From NCBI GenBank assembly GCA_963853835.1, contig OY970820.1, forward strand, positions 17,039,373 to 17,103,372: a stretch of 64,000 bases of DNA, given 5' to 3'. The position numbers and the translations under genes were made by a program. A model generated the notes under the pieces. The model made no database searches. It was not told the origin of the DNA and saw only the letters and a list, made by a program, of their open reading frames with translations. Positions 36,080 through 49,260 of this stretch are shown piece after piece (the stretch's first letter is position 1; each line of letters opens with the position of its first letter). The DNA comes from Calendula officinalis. Its lineage: Eukaryota; Streptophyta; Magnoliopsida; Asterales; Asteraceae.

Positions 36080-36840
36080 GAAGAAACCCTAAGACCAAGA
36101 ACATTAAACTAGTCTAAGTTTAATTGGTCAAAAAGGTTTCTAGAAAACCCTAGCAATTTTCGAAACCCTAGAAAGAACCCTAGGATCAAGTATATTAAAC
36201 AAGATATGTTTAACTGATCAAAAGGATTCTTTCAATAATCCCTTATAAATTTCGTGACCTAGAAAGAACCCTAGGATCAAGTATGTTAAACAAGTTTTGT
36301 TTAATTGATCAAAAGGATTCTTTCCTAATCCCTTAGAGATTTCGAAATCTAGGAGGAAACTTGGACACCAAGTATGTTAAACTAGCCTAGTTTAATTGGT
36401 GGAAAAGTTTCTTAGTGTTAAGATTTTTGAAAACCCTAAAGAACCCTAGAACATTAAACTAGTTTAAGTTTAATAGTTTAAAAGTATTAATTAGGATAAT
36501 AATCTAAACCCTAGTTAATTAGACAAGTTTATGTCTAAAAGGTTTAAATTATTATTTTGATAGATTTATTAAAGCTAGTTCTTTAAACCTAGTAATTTAG
36601 ACAAAGTTTATTGTCTATAAGGTTTAAATTAAAGAGTTTAAATAAATTTATTAAAAGTTATAATCTATCTTAGAATTTAAACAAAGTTTATTGTTTAAAA
36701 GGATTGATTAAAATTAGTCTTTTAATTAAAATAATGTATTTGATCAATAAAGTCAAAACCCTAGTTTTGATTGATCAAAAGCAAGATTAGGGTTCATCTA
36801 ATTAATTTAGGGAATTGATAAAGAAGATGTTAATTTTTAA
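36080..36840 (+). repeat. Leader repeats with TTAAAC..GTTTAA hairpins
   Basis: At least four degenerate units of about 85-95 bp between 36085 and 36430. Each has an AACCCTAG motif, a TTAAACNAG...GTTTAA inverted repeat and a GATCAAAAGGATTCTTTC-like segment. Weaker copies continue to about 36840. They lie in the untranslated leader between the primer-binding site and gag. Confidence 0.65.
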
Positions 36841-37252
36841 GTTCTAAAATTAACAAGATGTATTTAATTGTTTATGTATATGTATTTAAATTTTCGGAAA
36901 TTTTTTAAAATAATTAAATAAAATTGAATTTTAAAAGAAGTAATAAGTTTATACACATTTTAATTAGTTCAAGTTAAAATGTACATATATAAGCTAGATG
37001 TAATATTCTTATTAGAATGTTACAAGTTTGTTATTATAAATATACATATATACACGAATATATACATTAAATACAAGTTAAAATGGAACAATTAAAAAGG
37101 GTAATGTTATTTTGATCTTTGAAAGATAATATTATAATTAGTTATTGTATAAGTTATAATATAATTAAAACTAGAAAGTACAAAGTTATGATCTCATTAT
37201 AACTAGAAATTGTACAAGTTGAAAGTATATGATTAACTAGAAATATACAAAG

Positions 37253-37389
<137 letters not shown>

Positions 37390-38632
37390 GATGTATAAAA
37401 GTTATAAATTATTATAACTAGATAATTATACAAGTATAACATAAGTATTTTACAAGTTATGTAATATACTAGATTAATGATCAAGTATAAATAACAAGAA
37501 CCTATATTTAACTAGTTCAAGTGAAATATAAGAAAGGCTTGAACAAACTAAAGAATTATTATATAAAGTTTTTATATAATAGGTTTATTAGTTTCACCAA
37601 GTATAAACGGTGATTGTTAGCTTAAGTTTCATCATGGTTGTTGAAGCTAGTGGGAGCTACACAAGAAAATCACAAAGTTTGTAAGTGTGTCTGTCGTTAA
37701 GGCATAAGTTATGGTCGAATTTAATAAGTAAGAAATAAATGTTTAATTTCATTATTAGACATATGAAAAACTAGGTGTGTTAAACTAAGTTTACGTTTCA
37801 AGTTCATGAATCGTAAAAGTTTTAAAAGTTTAACATAAGCTTATAAGTTTTTCAAGTAATATAAAAATAAGTAAGTTTTTATTAGAAATAAGGTTTCTCA
37901 CAAAACCTAGTAAAACGTTTTGTACACCTCGTTTTAGGTATACATGTAAAATCGTGTAAATTCTTGAAACTATAAGTTTTAAAGAATAGTTCTTATGTTT
38001 AAAGAAGGTGTCTTGGAGAACCATTCAATTCACAAGTCACACATTTTTAAACAAGGATTAAGATTGGAATAAAAGTTTAAGTTTAGTTTTAAGACTTAAA
38101 CAAACCCAAGAAAATCTTAGATCGAAGTACTATCCACCTAATGGAACACCTCACTTGTTAAACGATATTCATATTGTAAGGATAAAGAACCTTAGATATG
38201 GATTCAAATCATTGCGAGTGTTAGGGTGCGTAAGGTTCTGTGATAATCGGGAGTCCCGGCGCAGAGCATCGCACTGTCTTAGATGGTCTGATCTACTTTG
38301 GTGATAATCGGGAGTCCCGGCCCAAAAAGTACTTGAGTAGAATAAACATACTAGACTTTATTACTAACTTAGAAATATACGATTAGATTGTACAAAGTTG
38401 TAATAAGTTATAAGTCTAAAGATTCTACGACCCCTAGGAATCGTGTCAAGTCTTGATACGATCGGTAAGGAAGTTACCTACCAGAAATAGCATGTCTCGT
38501 CGGGAAGTGCCCAAACCTTGCGGCGAGAATGTGATATATGGATCCTAGGCCTAAAATATTAATTACAGGTTTATAATATATTTTAGAGAATGTTTATTGA
38601 TGATTACTAATTAAACTGGGTTTGATTTGTAG

Positions 38633-39549
38633 ATGGCAGCAACAAACGTGATTGCGACAACAAGTACCAATAATCTCTCACTTCGCTCAATCCTCGAAAA
38701 AGACAAGTTGACTGGGTCAAACTTTCTCAACTGGGAGCGCAATCTTCGTATTGTACTCAGGCATGAGAGAAAGTGGTATGTCTTGGAGAGAGCAGTACCG
38801 AACACCCCTGCTGTTAATGCCAGAACTGAAACGAGGCAAGCTTATGATAAGCATGTCAGTGATGCATTTGATGTGAGCTGTTTAATGCTAGCCACCATGA
38901 GTCCTGAGTTACAAGCGGGACTTATGGATGTGCCTGCATTTGAGATGATCCAGTAACTTAGGGATTCATTTCAAGAGCAAGCTCGCACCGAGAGGTTTGA
39001 CATCAATCGAGCCTTCAACTCTTGCAAGATGGTCAAAGGAACGCCAGTGAGTGCCCACGTCATGAAAATGAAGGGACACATGGATCACCTCGCTAGACTT
39101 GGTCACCCTATACTATTGCAAATGGCAACAAATACTATACTCAACTCGTTGTCTGATGACTACAAGTTTTTGTGGTCAACTACAACATGCATAATATGGA
39201 GAAATCCATTGCTGAGCTACATTCCATGCTCAAGACAGCTGAGTTGAGTTTTGGGACCAAATCTAAGGACATTCTCTTGATCGGTAATGGTGGTGGCGGT
39301 GGGAAGAGGAGAAAAGGGCATGGTGGTAAAGGAAAGGGTAAAACCTATCCTAACCAAGGAGTGCCAAATGGTAAAGGTGTCAAACAAAAGGTCAAGAAGG
39401 TTAAGCCTAACACTGCGAGGACCGAGAACCGGTGCTTCAAGTGTGGTGAGGCTGGGCATTGGAAAAGAAATTGTCCAAAGGGTGCAAGTGGTAGTGGAGG
39501 AAACGCAAGTTCCTCAGGTAACACAACCACACTTCTTAAATCACTTTAA
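38633..39549 (+). pseudogene. Copia-type Gag, broken
   Basis: Starts MAATNVIATTSTNNLSLRSI at 38633. Residues 20-107 resemble the UBN2/copia gag domain (TGSNFLNWERNLRIVL). A TAA at 38954-38956 stops the frame; gag similarity continues in that frame (NSCKMVKGTPVSAHVMKMKGH) to about 39180, where a frame change leads into the piece with a lysine/glycine-rich linker and a CCHC knuckle (CFKCGEAGHWKRNC, about 39432-39473), ending at 39549. No pol domain follows in the next 2.5 kb. This copy cannot make full-length Gag, so both Gag and Pol would have to be supplied in trans. Confidence 0.85.
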
Positions 39550-40099
39550 GATACTTGTAAAGTACATTACGAGTAATCTAACTTTTGCAATCATTTATTG
39601 CAGGAGGAGATGGAAAGTGATAATGACCGGCATGAGATGGTGATGATCCCACGAGCACCAAGTTTTATAATTCAGTTTTTTGTGGATTCGTTTTAAACAA
39701 TTTTAGTTTATTGTTTTTGGATAATTTTATTTTATGTTAAAACAAGTTTTATTTTGGTTTCAAAATAAATTTCGAATCCATGGTTGAATTATATTGTCTG
39801 CATGTGTGATAATTACACTAGTCAAGGTTTATGACTAGATTGTAAGTCAAGTTTTGATTTACTTATATTTCATGTTTTATATATTTGTTTGATTGTTGTA
39901 TAAATAATGTCTTGATAGCTCAAGGTTTTTGGATGCTAGTAATTAGAAAGTTTTTCTAATGAAAGTATTTAAAAGTTTTATGAAAGCATAAGGTTCAAAG
40001 GTTATTGAACTTAGTTAAAACATCTTAAGTAATAGTCATTACTTATGATAGAAAGTTTTAAAGTATTAGTATTAATATAGTATGATTATATTGGATATA

Positions 40100-40600
40100 A
40101 TCAAGGTAGACTCTAAAGAGTATTATTACAAGTCTTTCATACTTGTAGTAAAGGATTTAATGAAGTCATAATTCCCTAATAGGAATAATTGGATATTCGC
40201 ATAATTCCCTAATCCAAGTAAAAGGACTTAGACATTAAATGACTCTTAAAAAGAGACATAACTATATTAAAGTATTTAAGAATTAAATGGTATTATTGCA
40301 AGTCTTTTATACTTGTAATAAATACAATATTTAATCAAGTCATGATTCCCTTATAGGAATAATGGATATTTGAGAAATCCAAGAAATGACTTTGGCATTA
40401 AATAAGATTCTTAAAAGAGTACTAATGTATTTAAGAATTGATAGTATCATTTCAAGTGTTTTATACTTGCTAGATACAGTAATCAATAAAGATCATAATT
40501 CCCTAAACAGGAATGTCGGATATTCGCAAAATCCAAAGGATGATCTTGATTATTGATAGAATTCTTAAAAGATTGAACTACAAGTTATTGACTAGGTCAA
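40100..40600 (+). repeat. Three degenerate ~160-180-bp tandem repeats
   Basis: Each unit has a TTNCAAGTNTTTNATACTTG segment, an AATTCCCTNATAGGAAT-type segment, GGATATTCGC and an ATTCTTAAAAGA-type segment. Located between gag and the 3' LTR of the nested element. Confidence 0.6.
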
Positions 40601-42078
40601 AGTAGTAGTTTAAGAGATGCTTAACTTCCATAAAAGTAAGTGGGAGCTAAGACTAACGTAATTCATTAAAGATGTTAGTGAATTCAGTAAGTTAGTAAGA
40701 CATTAACAACAAGGTTTTACCAAGTCGTTAGCCAAAGAGTTAAGAGAAATAATAAATGATCGATTAGATTATTGCAAACCAAATAGCGTGATCACAAGTC
40801 TTGTGATTGATTATTGCATATCTAATAGGTTGTTAAACACTTCAGTGGATAACACAACCATTTAAGGAAATTTCTTTAACTAGTAAAGATATCTACAAAT
40901 CAAGTAACTAAAAGTAGCTTTAGTTACAAGGATAAATTTATGAATTCAAGAAACTAAGGAGTTAATTTCCAATCCTCCTATGTTTACCGAATTACATAAG
41001 AGGCAAGACTAGAATATGTTCTAGATTGTTGCAAGAACAATATCTAGCAAAGGCAAAAGTAATAGTATTCCTAAATACTCGTCTTATGTCTTTAGTTTAA
41101 TAAAAATGATTGTTTTAGTGATAAAGTTACAATTAAGATTGTAAGAATCATTAAGTAATCAACACAAACGAAAGGAATAAGTAATGATCCAGTAATAATT
41201 CAGTATCTATGTCCAGTGAGGAATAGTACATGAGTTAGTATCATTTTTATTCAGACTTTGTGTGTTTTACAACATCCATGAATAAAAGTCTATTTTATTC
41301 AAAAGATATAAAATCCGTGACTACTCGTCTAGGTGGGAACCTCGATGGGACGTTAACGTCATCGCGGTATTTGGTGGTAGATTCGAAGTTTTTCGAAGAT
41401 CGCTACACAAGTTTTGTGTAGACCAAATATCGGTGATATTCTGTTGGAGGCTCAACGAATATTGGATTGACCACCGTGACAATACTTCGTGGTTGAAAAG
41501 TTCAAAAGTATTGTTCACTAGGATTGTCCTTAAGCCTGAGGTATTTGGTTTAGGATACAATGACTAATGTGCTTTGGTTTAACTTAGACAATTCTGAAAT
41601 ACGTTTGTCATACGAGGCGATACTGGGCACAAAGGAAGTTGTATTTTAAATCGAGATATAACAAGATGGTAATTGCACCTCCTTTTTAGGAGAGATATTT
41701 ATAGGTCCTTTGACGTGATGAGATAAATGGAAAGTGCATGGCCATGCCCAAACGAACTGATTTGTTCTTTGTCATTTTTTACAACAGTTTGAATCAAGAA
41801 GTCATGAAATGATTTCGAATACAGGAGTTGATAATTTCTACCATGCTCGTATTCGTTATCACAAATATCGTGCTGCAAGGGATAAGCCTAACAACGTTAC
41901 CCAAGAAGTAAAGACAGAGTGTTCTTTACTAGGAGACGCTATTAAGAGTTTTTCATAAAACTACACCAAGGGTTACATAAGCTGTTTTTATGGGGTTGGT
42001 TACCTACATGCCCATCTAGAAGGCCACTGTAGCTCGTATCATTAAGACAAAGGTTACAAACTTGCACAAGTGGGAGTC

Positions 42079-43232
42079 TGAAGGAATTATGTGCACAATT
42101 GGTCAACCTATGATGATACATCCATGCCTACGAAACACTTAAGGGTCACACCGGTGAGTGCATGTAATACGAACAAGTTATGCAACAATACTACGAAGAG
42201 GAATGATTCATAATAGTCATTATGAATCAGTTAAGTATTAAGTTAAGTTTAACTTATTACTAGATTAGTTTAACTAACTAATTAATACAAGTAGTTGTAC
42301 ATTTACTAGTTAAGTAAATTTACAATGTATTAGTTATAGATTATCCATGATATGATTTAAAGCTATTAAATCATATAGTAATTGGATAATATTATTGTAT
42401 AAATTATATAAAGGTTATTATATAATTAACTATTAAAAGTATAAATACAAGTGTATAATTTCGTGTATATGGGTACCGAAATTATAGTGTGTTAATACTA
42501 GATATTTGATAGTTAAGTGCAATGATAATAAACTAGTTAAAACTATAAGGGATCGAAGTGTAAAAAGGAAGTTTAATTAAAAGTTAATCTTAATTAAACT
42601 AGAAGGGTTTTAAGTGTAACATCTTCTATTATAAATAAAAGACTTATGCTAAACCCTAGATGTGGATTCTTTACACCTTAAACTCGAAATCCTTTCCCCC
42701 TTTCCTCTCATTCGGCTGAAGCCACAAACACAAGAACACACGCTTGTGTTCTTCGTGTTCTTCGTTCGTTCTTCGTGTTCTTCGAGTTTCGAAGATCCAA
42801 GATCGTTGCAAGTGATCAACTAGAAGGTCGTTCGTCGTGTTCATCATCAGTGGACTTATCTTAAGCATTAACCTAAGGTATGTTTCATGGAACACATCTT
42901 CTTCTTCTCCTCTTGTTCGAAGTCGAACCAAGAACCCTAGGGTTCTTGGTAGTAGTCGACGAACACACACAAGTATGTGTGTGTGTGTTCGAGTTCTTCG
43001 TACAAGGTTTCTTTCTTGTTAACCTAATCTAGTTTTCCAACATCCCAGTCCTTTAGGATTTAAGGATTAGGTTTAATCCCAGTTCCGCATTTAGGGATTA
43101 AATCAGCTATTTAGTTTAAACCGGTCAAGAACAAGTACGTTCATGTTCTTGGTCAGTCATGGTTCGAACTCGTGTACTAGGTGGTCGACCCAAGTGGTTG
43201 ATCAGTCGCATGGTGCATAGTAAATCCCTACA
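42079..43232 (+). repeat. 3' LTR of nested gag-only element
   Basis: A full-length copy of 34820-35951 with small insertions. Preceded by AAGTGGGAGTC, the likely polypurine tract (42068-42078). Confidence 0.9.
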
Positions 43233-43237
43233 GTTTC

Positions 43238-43430
43238 TACAAGAGGAATGACAATACAAGAAAGAAGAGAGGTAATTGTTTTGGTGTGTCATGAACTGAG
43301 CTTCGTATGTGGTATTTATAGGAAACCAAGGAGTAGAAATTGTGGTCATAAACTTCTTCAATATGAGCCACACAAATTTCTTTAAATCTTAGTCATATCA
43401 TCATGTCAAGAAATTCAAGCATGTCCCACA
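43238..43430 (-). repeat. 5' LTR of copia element, outer piece
   Basis: The remaining 193 bases of the split copia LTR, ending ATGTCCCACA at 43430. Confidence 0.9.
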
Positions 43431-43846
43431 ACATGCTTTATACATCTGGAATAGAACTGGAAAGATTACAGGTTTTCAAGCAACATAGTTTATAAACTTC
43501 AACCAGGTAATAATAATCTTCCTCAATTGTATGCCTCATTGTTGTTACAGGCATCGTTTTGAAGGTAAAAATATCGAATTATTAATCAATTTTTCAATTG
43601 TTAGTACGTAACTTCTATCAACCTTTTGAGGCAATCACTTTTTAGTTTGAATTCCGTTGAAATTTGGGATTGAAATTGAATGGATTTCTGATGATGGGTA
43701 TTTATGCACACCAACTGTTTGATGAAGATCTTAAATGAAATTCAATTTCGTAAATTAGTAAGTATTTTGTTCTACCAAAGCGGTGATGTTATGCTGTCCA
43801 TATAAAAAAGCATTATGTCTGATGATGTTATTATGTATAGTTGCAG

Positions 43847-43963
43847 GTATGTCAAAGATGTATGTAATGCAGTTGTAGCAAAATGCCTTACGGGACGACC
43901 AAAAATGGTGGAAAAGGCACAAATTTCGTTTATAATTTGGGTGGAACTGTGGATGCATTTCTG
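43847..43963 (+). pseudogene. MOR1/XMAP215-type exon fragment
   Basis: Preceded by an acceptor-like TTGCAG and followed by GTATGG. The translation KDVCNAVVAKCLTGRPKMVE and the following KAQISFIIWVEL match, from memory, a TOG-domain exon of plant MOR1/GEM1, a microtubule polymerase of the XMAP215 family. After WVEL the frame is disturbed by a small deletion. Only one exon of this roughly 2000-residue protein is present, so it is a captured or residual fragment. Confidence 0.65.
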
Positions 43964-44194
43964 GTATGGTTCATGTATTAATATCACTTATTTTCAATGT
44001 TAAAGATAACTTTAATTCGTAATGAGTAGTGACAACAAGTTTAGGGTTTTCAGATTTTCAATATAAGTAATTAATAACCAATATAAATTTTCCCAGAATC
44101 TTCAAAATACACAAGTTTTTGAAGTTCAGTTTAGCAATTTGGCATTAAAAATCAAATTGCTCACTTGTCAAACTAATGATTTCAAACGTTGGCA

Positions 44195-44762
44195 GGTGTT
44201 TAAAGTACAAAAAAGAAAGCTTCAGGTATGCTTTCATTTAATTTAATTTGTTATTGTCGTTATTATTTATTTATTTTGACAATAGAAAAACTAACTGTCA
44301 AGTATCTCTATATTGCAGAAGTTAAAAGCATTATTATCAAGTATGGAAGCAGAGTTTAGAGATATGCAATCCCAATTGCAAAATGAATTTTAAACAAATG
44401 GTTAAAAAGTCGATTTCTTTTTTACTAATAATATTAAAGAACACATTTTTATTGAACACGTTCCTTTAAAACCACATAAAGATGGAAAAAAGTTGTTTCA
44501 GTTTAGCCGTAATTTTGGTCCAACTGCCACCGAAGGTGATTTATTGATTACATATACACCTGAATACTTTTTGCTATTATATAAAAAAAATAAAAAAATT
44601 CTAATTTTTTTTTTTCAATTTCATCAGAGGAGGTATTTGCAGACACTCAACAACTGATAAGATCTGTTATGGATGGTTACTATATGTCAACTGGTGATGT
44701 TTTTAATTTGATGAAAAGTGGTCTACTGAACCGGGTTGTTTGTTCAACTGCATTCAAGTAGC
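44195..44762 (+). pseudogene. Kinesin-14 motor and neck fragments
   Basis: Exon-like pieces with intron-like spacers. A neck coiled-coil piece (KLKALLSSMEAEFRDMQSQL, 44319-44392) is followed by LFQFSRNFGPTATE (about 44492-44534), then EEVFADTQQLIRSVMDGY joined directly to STGDVFNLMKSGLLNRVVCS (44628-44760). These correspond to the first strand of the kinesin motor, the segment before the P-loop, and the region before switch I. The P-loop and most of the motor are absent, so the piece is internally deleted. A TAG closes it near 44760. Confidence 0.65.
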
Positions 44763-45915
44763 CGCTCCCACAGGTTTGTAGATGATAACTTGTAAGTGGC
44801 AAAATGATAATATTGGTTTTGCTGTTTGATCGCGAACTGAAAACATACCCCCAAATTCATGGCTGCTATATGATCATCTTGGTCACAGTAGAAGCATTAG
44901 CTGCTAACTTTTTCATTCCATTTAATGAAAACATGGGTGGTGGCGTCTCTCTTGCTGATCTTTGATGTGATTTTTTGAAAGATTTTTAATCCTGCTCTCT
45001 ATGTTTCTATTGAAAAAGGTACACCGGTTTGTCAAGTTTTGATGTTGATTTGTTTTTTTGCAAGTTTGATATTGTTACCAGTTGTTCCAACATATAAATT
45101 GGCCAACAATTTTTGTCATTTTTTCCATTTGTACATACTAATAGATTACATCCTTTGCTATGCTTAATCTATTATTTATATTTATTTTTTTCGCAGAAAA
45201 AAGCTGACGAGACAGTTGAATGCCAGTTGCAATATCCATCTTTTTGTGAGTTCATGAAGTATTATGAAAGTTGACTTTGTTTTTTTCTTTGCATAAAATC
45301 ATTGTACACTCATATGCCCACCAGCTGTTTGTTAAAATGTCTATCACGAAATTAGGCATTTTTACGAAAATTAGGAAGTCTGGAGTCATATGACATAGAT
45401 TCACCATGATTTGGACCGGCTGTGATCATCAATTCAGATACGTATTTAAGTCACATTTTGTTACAAGTATGATGATCAAAGAAATACTTGAATTTTCATT
45501 ATACAGGAAGGATGGAGTCTTTTTATCGTTTGTTGTGTATTAGCAACTCTTTATATTATGCAGGTAGATTTGACTTTTATTGTTACTGATCACCATTCAC
45601 GACCAAGATCTGTAATCCTAATCACAGGAACCATGATATGTAATTTAAATCACAATTGATGTTTTGACTCGAGGTATTATTTAGTTATTTACTTTTGTCT
45701 CGACCTGCCCTTCTTAATCGATTAAAGCAACGGAGGCACTCCTGGCGGCTCCTTATGGTAAAGTCATTCAGTATATTCTCCTTCTTACTTTCAGGGTGAA
45801 GTCTTAATTTTTACTACAATTTAATTGCACATGAATCTTGCAAGATATATATATATAATCCTCATTTCTTTTCAGTTATTGATGTTGACTGGAATCTTAG
45901 GGGTTGTTTGGAGCC
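44763..45915. other. Mosaic of unrecognised exon-like scraps
   Basis: Lies between the kinesin and transporter fragments on the same strand. Several acceptor/donor-like borders occur, but no frame longer than about 30 codons that I could assign. Confidence 0.3.
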
Positions 45916-46047
45916 GGTATTCAAATCACAATTGCTGCACTATGGTATGTGAAGATGAAAGGGCCACTTTTCGTTGCTATGTTTCATCCATTACGGATTG
46001 TGATTGCAGCTGTTTATTTATGCACTAATATGATATTCCGTAATTAG
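45916..46047 (+). pseudogene. WAT1/nodulin-21-type transporter fragment
   Basis: Forty-three codons reading WYVKMKGPLFVAMFHPLRIV and on to IAAVYL before TAG. This resembles the conserved segment of WAT1-related (MtN21/EamA) membrane transporters, where KGPVFV.MF.PL is typical. It is one exon-sized fragment only. Confidence 0.6.
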
Positions 46048-46519
46048 TATTGTGTTATTACAGTCACTGATTTGCACTTAATAGTGTTTAAAAACTTGGC
46101 AGTGTAATCCATTCGGTAGTTATTGACTTATATTACGTTTTTTTAAGAGCTATGATGTGAAGTGAAATTAATTAATGGTAATAAAATAATGTGATTATTT
46201 GGGCAATGATTTAAACATGGTCCATATGGGGATATCATTGAGTGTGTACATCTCTCTCAATGGCAAGCTTTTACTCATCCGCTTCTTAAAGACATGTTGA
46301 ATTGATATTTGATAATTTCATTTGATTGTTCTATGTTTCAGGCTGTTTCTTTTGAAGCTCAGACCAAAGCAATGAAAATGCCCAAAGATCTTTTGTATAA
46401 AAAATTTATGTGCAAACGGCTCACTTTCAACCCATTAATGTGAAAACAGGACAATTTTGGTCTTTAATTGATTTATTTGAGGCCATTTTGATATATTGTT
46501 TCAATGTATACAGATACAA

Positions 46520-46548
46520 CTGGGTTATAACCCGTGAAAAATCACGGG
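46520..46548 (-). mobile_element. Helitron-type 3' terminus
   Basis: On the minus strand a perfect 7-bp stem CCCGTGA/TCACGGG (46548-46531) is followed by TTATAACCCAG and T. The sequence closely parallels the 3' end at 52473, but the last bases are CCAG where CTAG is expected. The element would extend to the right of 46520. Confidence 0.45.
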
Positions 46549-47837
46549 CTGCCAGTAATTATACGGAATGTAACATCTATAAAATATAAAAATTTATCAT
46601 TAATTGCAAGATTATTACATATACGATAAGAAATATATAATGCTTCTAAAACACAAATTATAGTTCTAATAGACTTTGACTTTTATTGTTTTGATCATTT
46701 TGAGTTCACAATCATATTATTAGGTATTGTAGCTATAACTGGATTGAAAGTAGAGAACTCAGCTACACCTATGAACATTTAAATAATTAAAAAAAAGTGA
46801 ACAACATAGAAGTAGATAAAGAAGATGACATAGTAAGTATAATACGAATTGAAAGTATTTAGAGGTTGGACTCAATATTAAAATTCATTTACTGGTTACA
46901 TCAAAGGTGCATATATAAAAGTTTTAGAAATAATATTTATTACTGCTCATTTTCCTACCCGTCTGGTTATAAGATTACACGTGTATTCCAATAATTTTCT
47001 CTCATAATATTATTTCTTGATTTTGACACATATATTGATCTAATTAGTAGAAAGATAAGTAAAACAAATGGTAGGAAGCAATACCATTACACAAAAACTT
47101 ATATCCTTGACTATAAAACTATTGATCTAATGCAAAAACTTATATCCTTGACACATATCTTGATCCCTTGACGCATATCTTGATCTAATGCCAAAAACTG
47201 TGAATTTAATTTATTAATTGTTTGACTATAAAATTGTTGATCTAATGCAAGTATCCTTGACTCAAAAAGTTATATCCTTGACACATATCTTGATCTAATG
47301 CAAAAAATGTTATAGATAGATTAAAAGTATGGTGTAAAAAACATCACCTTTAAGAAAAGTGAAATGCTTTATTGTTACACTCAACATATAAAGATAAACA
47401 TCAAAACTGTGAATTTAATTTATTAATTGTTTGACTTTTATAATAAAACAGTCAACTAGTATTTATACTTTTACACATTGAAATAAGTTAGGATGTGTTC
47501 AATTGATACAATAAACTCTAAACCTGAATTTACTTACTGATTTCATTTGACTCTATAAAGTCAAATTTGATCAAAAGAGGACTCTGGTCAGTGGTCCTAT
47601 AAATAATACGTTGATAGGACATAGTAGTCAAAATAAGGTTAAAGTAGAAACATGGTATTACCATTGATAGGACCAAGATCACACAACGCACCATTAAAAA
47701 CCATTCTTCAAGTGAATAACATATTAATTGCTAATACAATTGCTAAAACCCCGAAATAATATGCCCGAAGGTGAATAAAGATTATACAATTATTAATCAA
47801 CTAAAAAGCCCAAAGCTGAATAAAGATTATACAGTTG
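46549..47837. other. AT-rich, with imperfect tandem repeats
   Basis: At about 47095-47310 there are several copies of TTATATCCTTGAC plus ACATATCTTGATCTAATGC. No exon-like sequence was recognised. Confidence 0.4.
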
Positions 47838-48134
47838 TTAATCAGTTGATGCGGCTGTCATATAATATAAATCGCACAGAGCTCTAATGAAAATAATAAT
47901 GCAACCACCAATAGTAACAAAACACCAATAATAGCCTCTGTTTAAAGAAATAATTGTTGTATATCTTTTAAAAACATAAAAGAAAATAAATAATATGATA
48001 AAAAAAACTACACACTTGAGCTGTGCCAGTGTTCTCCACCAAAGCATGATCGAATATAATGGCAAAAGAAGAGTTGTACCACCAGTTATTGCTGCTAAAC
48101 CATAATATCTCGACCCAATATTAAAATTAACCAA
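47838..48134 (-). pseudogene. Unrecognised membrane-protein-like fragment
   Basis: A 98-codon minus-strand frame with hydrophobic stretches (RYYGLAAITGGTTLLLPLYS; another near its end). It may be two short exons with an AT-rich spacer at about 47955-48020. Not assigned to a family. It shares the orientation of the Helitron-type terminus at 46520. Confidence 0.3.
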
Positions 48135-48234
48135 ATCCCCATGTGATTAAGACCACAATTAGCTAAATTACCACAATCCATGCACATAATGATTGAAAAA
48201 GAAATATAAAGGATCTTCATTATGTCCTTTTGTT

Positions 48235-49260
48235 AAATGGAGGTGGCGGTTTTATAATGAGCCTAATGCTCTTTGGTGTCGTGTTATAAAAGCCATACAT
48301 GGAGACAAGGGTGGAATTATGTGTCGAATCCCGTTACGTTCACCTAATGGCACTTGGTCTCGAATTATAGAAACTAATCATTACCTTCATAATAAAAATT
48401 TAATTGACTTCAATGCTATCCATTTTTAGCTAAGAAAAGGAGATAAAATAAGATTCTGGAAAGATATTTGGTTGGGTTTACAACCATTGTGTGAGATCTT
48501 TCCTAGGCTATATCGGTTAGATTTATTTAACAATTGCTTGATACAAGACAAGTGGTCTCAAGGTGGTTGGTTATGGTCTTGGAGGAGGATTATTCGAGGT
48601 GGAATTGAATCTTCACAATTTGAAAGTTTATTGACTATGCTCCAAAATGTGAATATTGCAGATGAGGAAGATAAAGTAGTGTGGGACTTGGTAAGTCAAG
48701 ATGAGTTTGTCGTGGCAGGGGCTAGGAAACATATTGATCAATTATTGCATTCTGGTACAAATGTGGGAACCTTATGGTTTAATGTGGTGCCAATAAAAGT
48801 AAATATTTTCGTGTGGCGGTTGAGGTTGGACCGGTTGCCTACTAGGCTTAATTTGTCTAGACGATGCATGGAGATAGAGTCTATTGCATGTCCTTTGTGC
48901 AATTGTGGTGTGGAATCGGTATGCCACATTTTCTTTTCTTGCCTGATTTCAAAAGACATATGGCGAGCTATTTGCATTTGGTGTGAGGTGGCAAATTTTA
49001 GAGGGGAGTCGTTAGATGATTGGTGGAATTGGTGTAATACGGTTTCAAATCGAAAGAATGTGGTGCTGAAGTTGAGAACTATTGGGATGGTAACTTGTTG
49101 GATGATTTGGCGGTATCGAAACTCGTCTATATTTGATGTTGGTAGTATAAGAAAATGTGATATTGTAGATCATATTATTTTATTTTCGTTTAACTGGTTA
49201 ACTCATAGAGGTCGGCTTTCGATCTCTTGGGTTGATTGGATTAAAAAACCTTTAATGTAA
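48235..49260 (+). pseudogene. LINE ORF2 C-terminal region, one stop
   Basis: The 3' part of a plant LINE polyprotein: the segment after the RT, with the zinc-binding RT-associated domain (zf-RVT) around 48770-48990 (WRLRLDRLPTRLNLSRR, then CPLCNCGVESVCHIFFSC), ending at 49260. The frame is continuous from the insertion edge except for a TAG at 48427-48429. RT and endonuclease are missing because of 5' truncation. Confidence 0.88.

Noticed and set aside
45825..46028. A 67-codon frame over the transporter fragment
   Set aside because: It lies in a different frame from the WAT1-like signal at 45916-46047, which matches a family motif.
46531..46552. Reading the 46520 Helitron end on the plus strand, which would include the MOR1/kinesin/WAT1 mosaic
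   Set aside because: In that orientation the tail after the stem is CTGCCAGT, without CTRR and unlike the 52473 end. The minus-strand reading matches that end much better, although it leaves the mosaic without a defined element.
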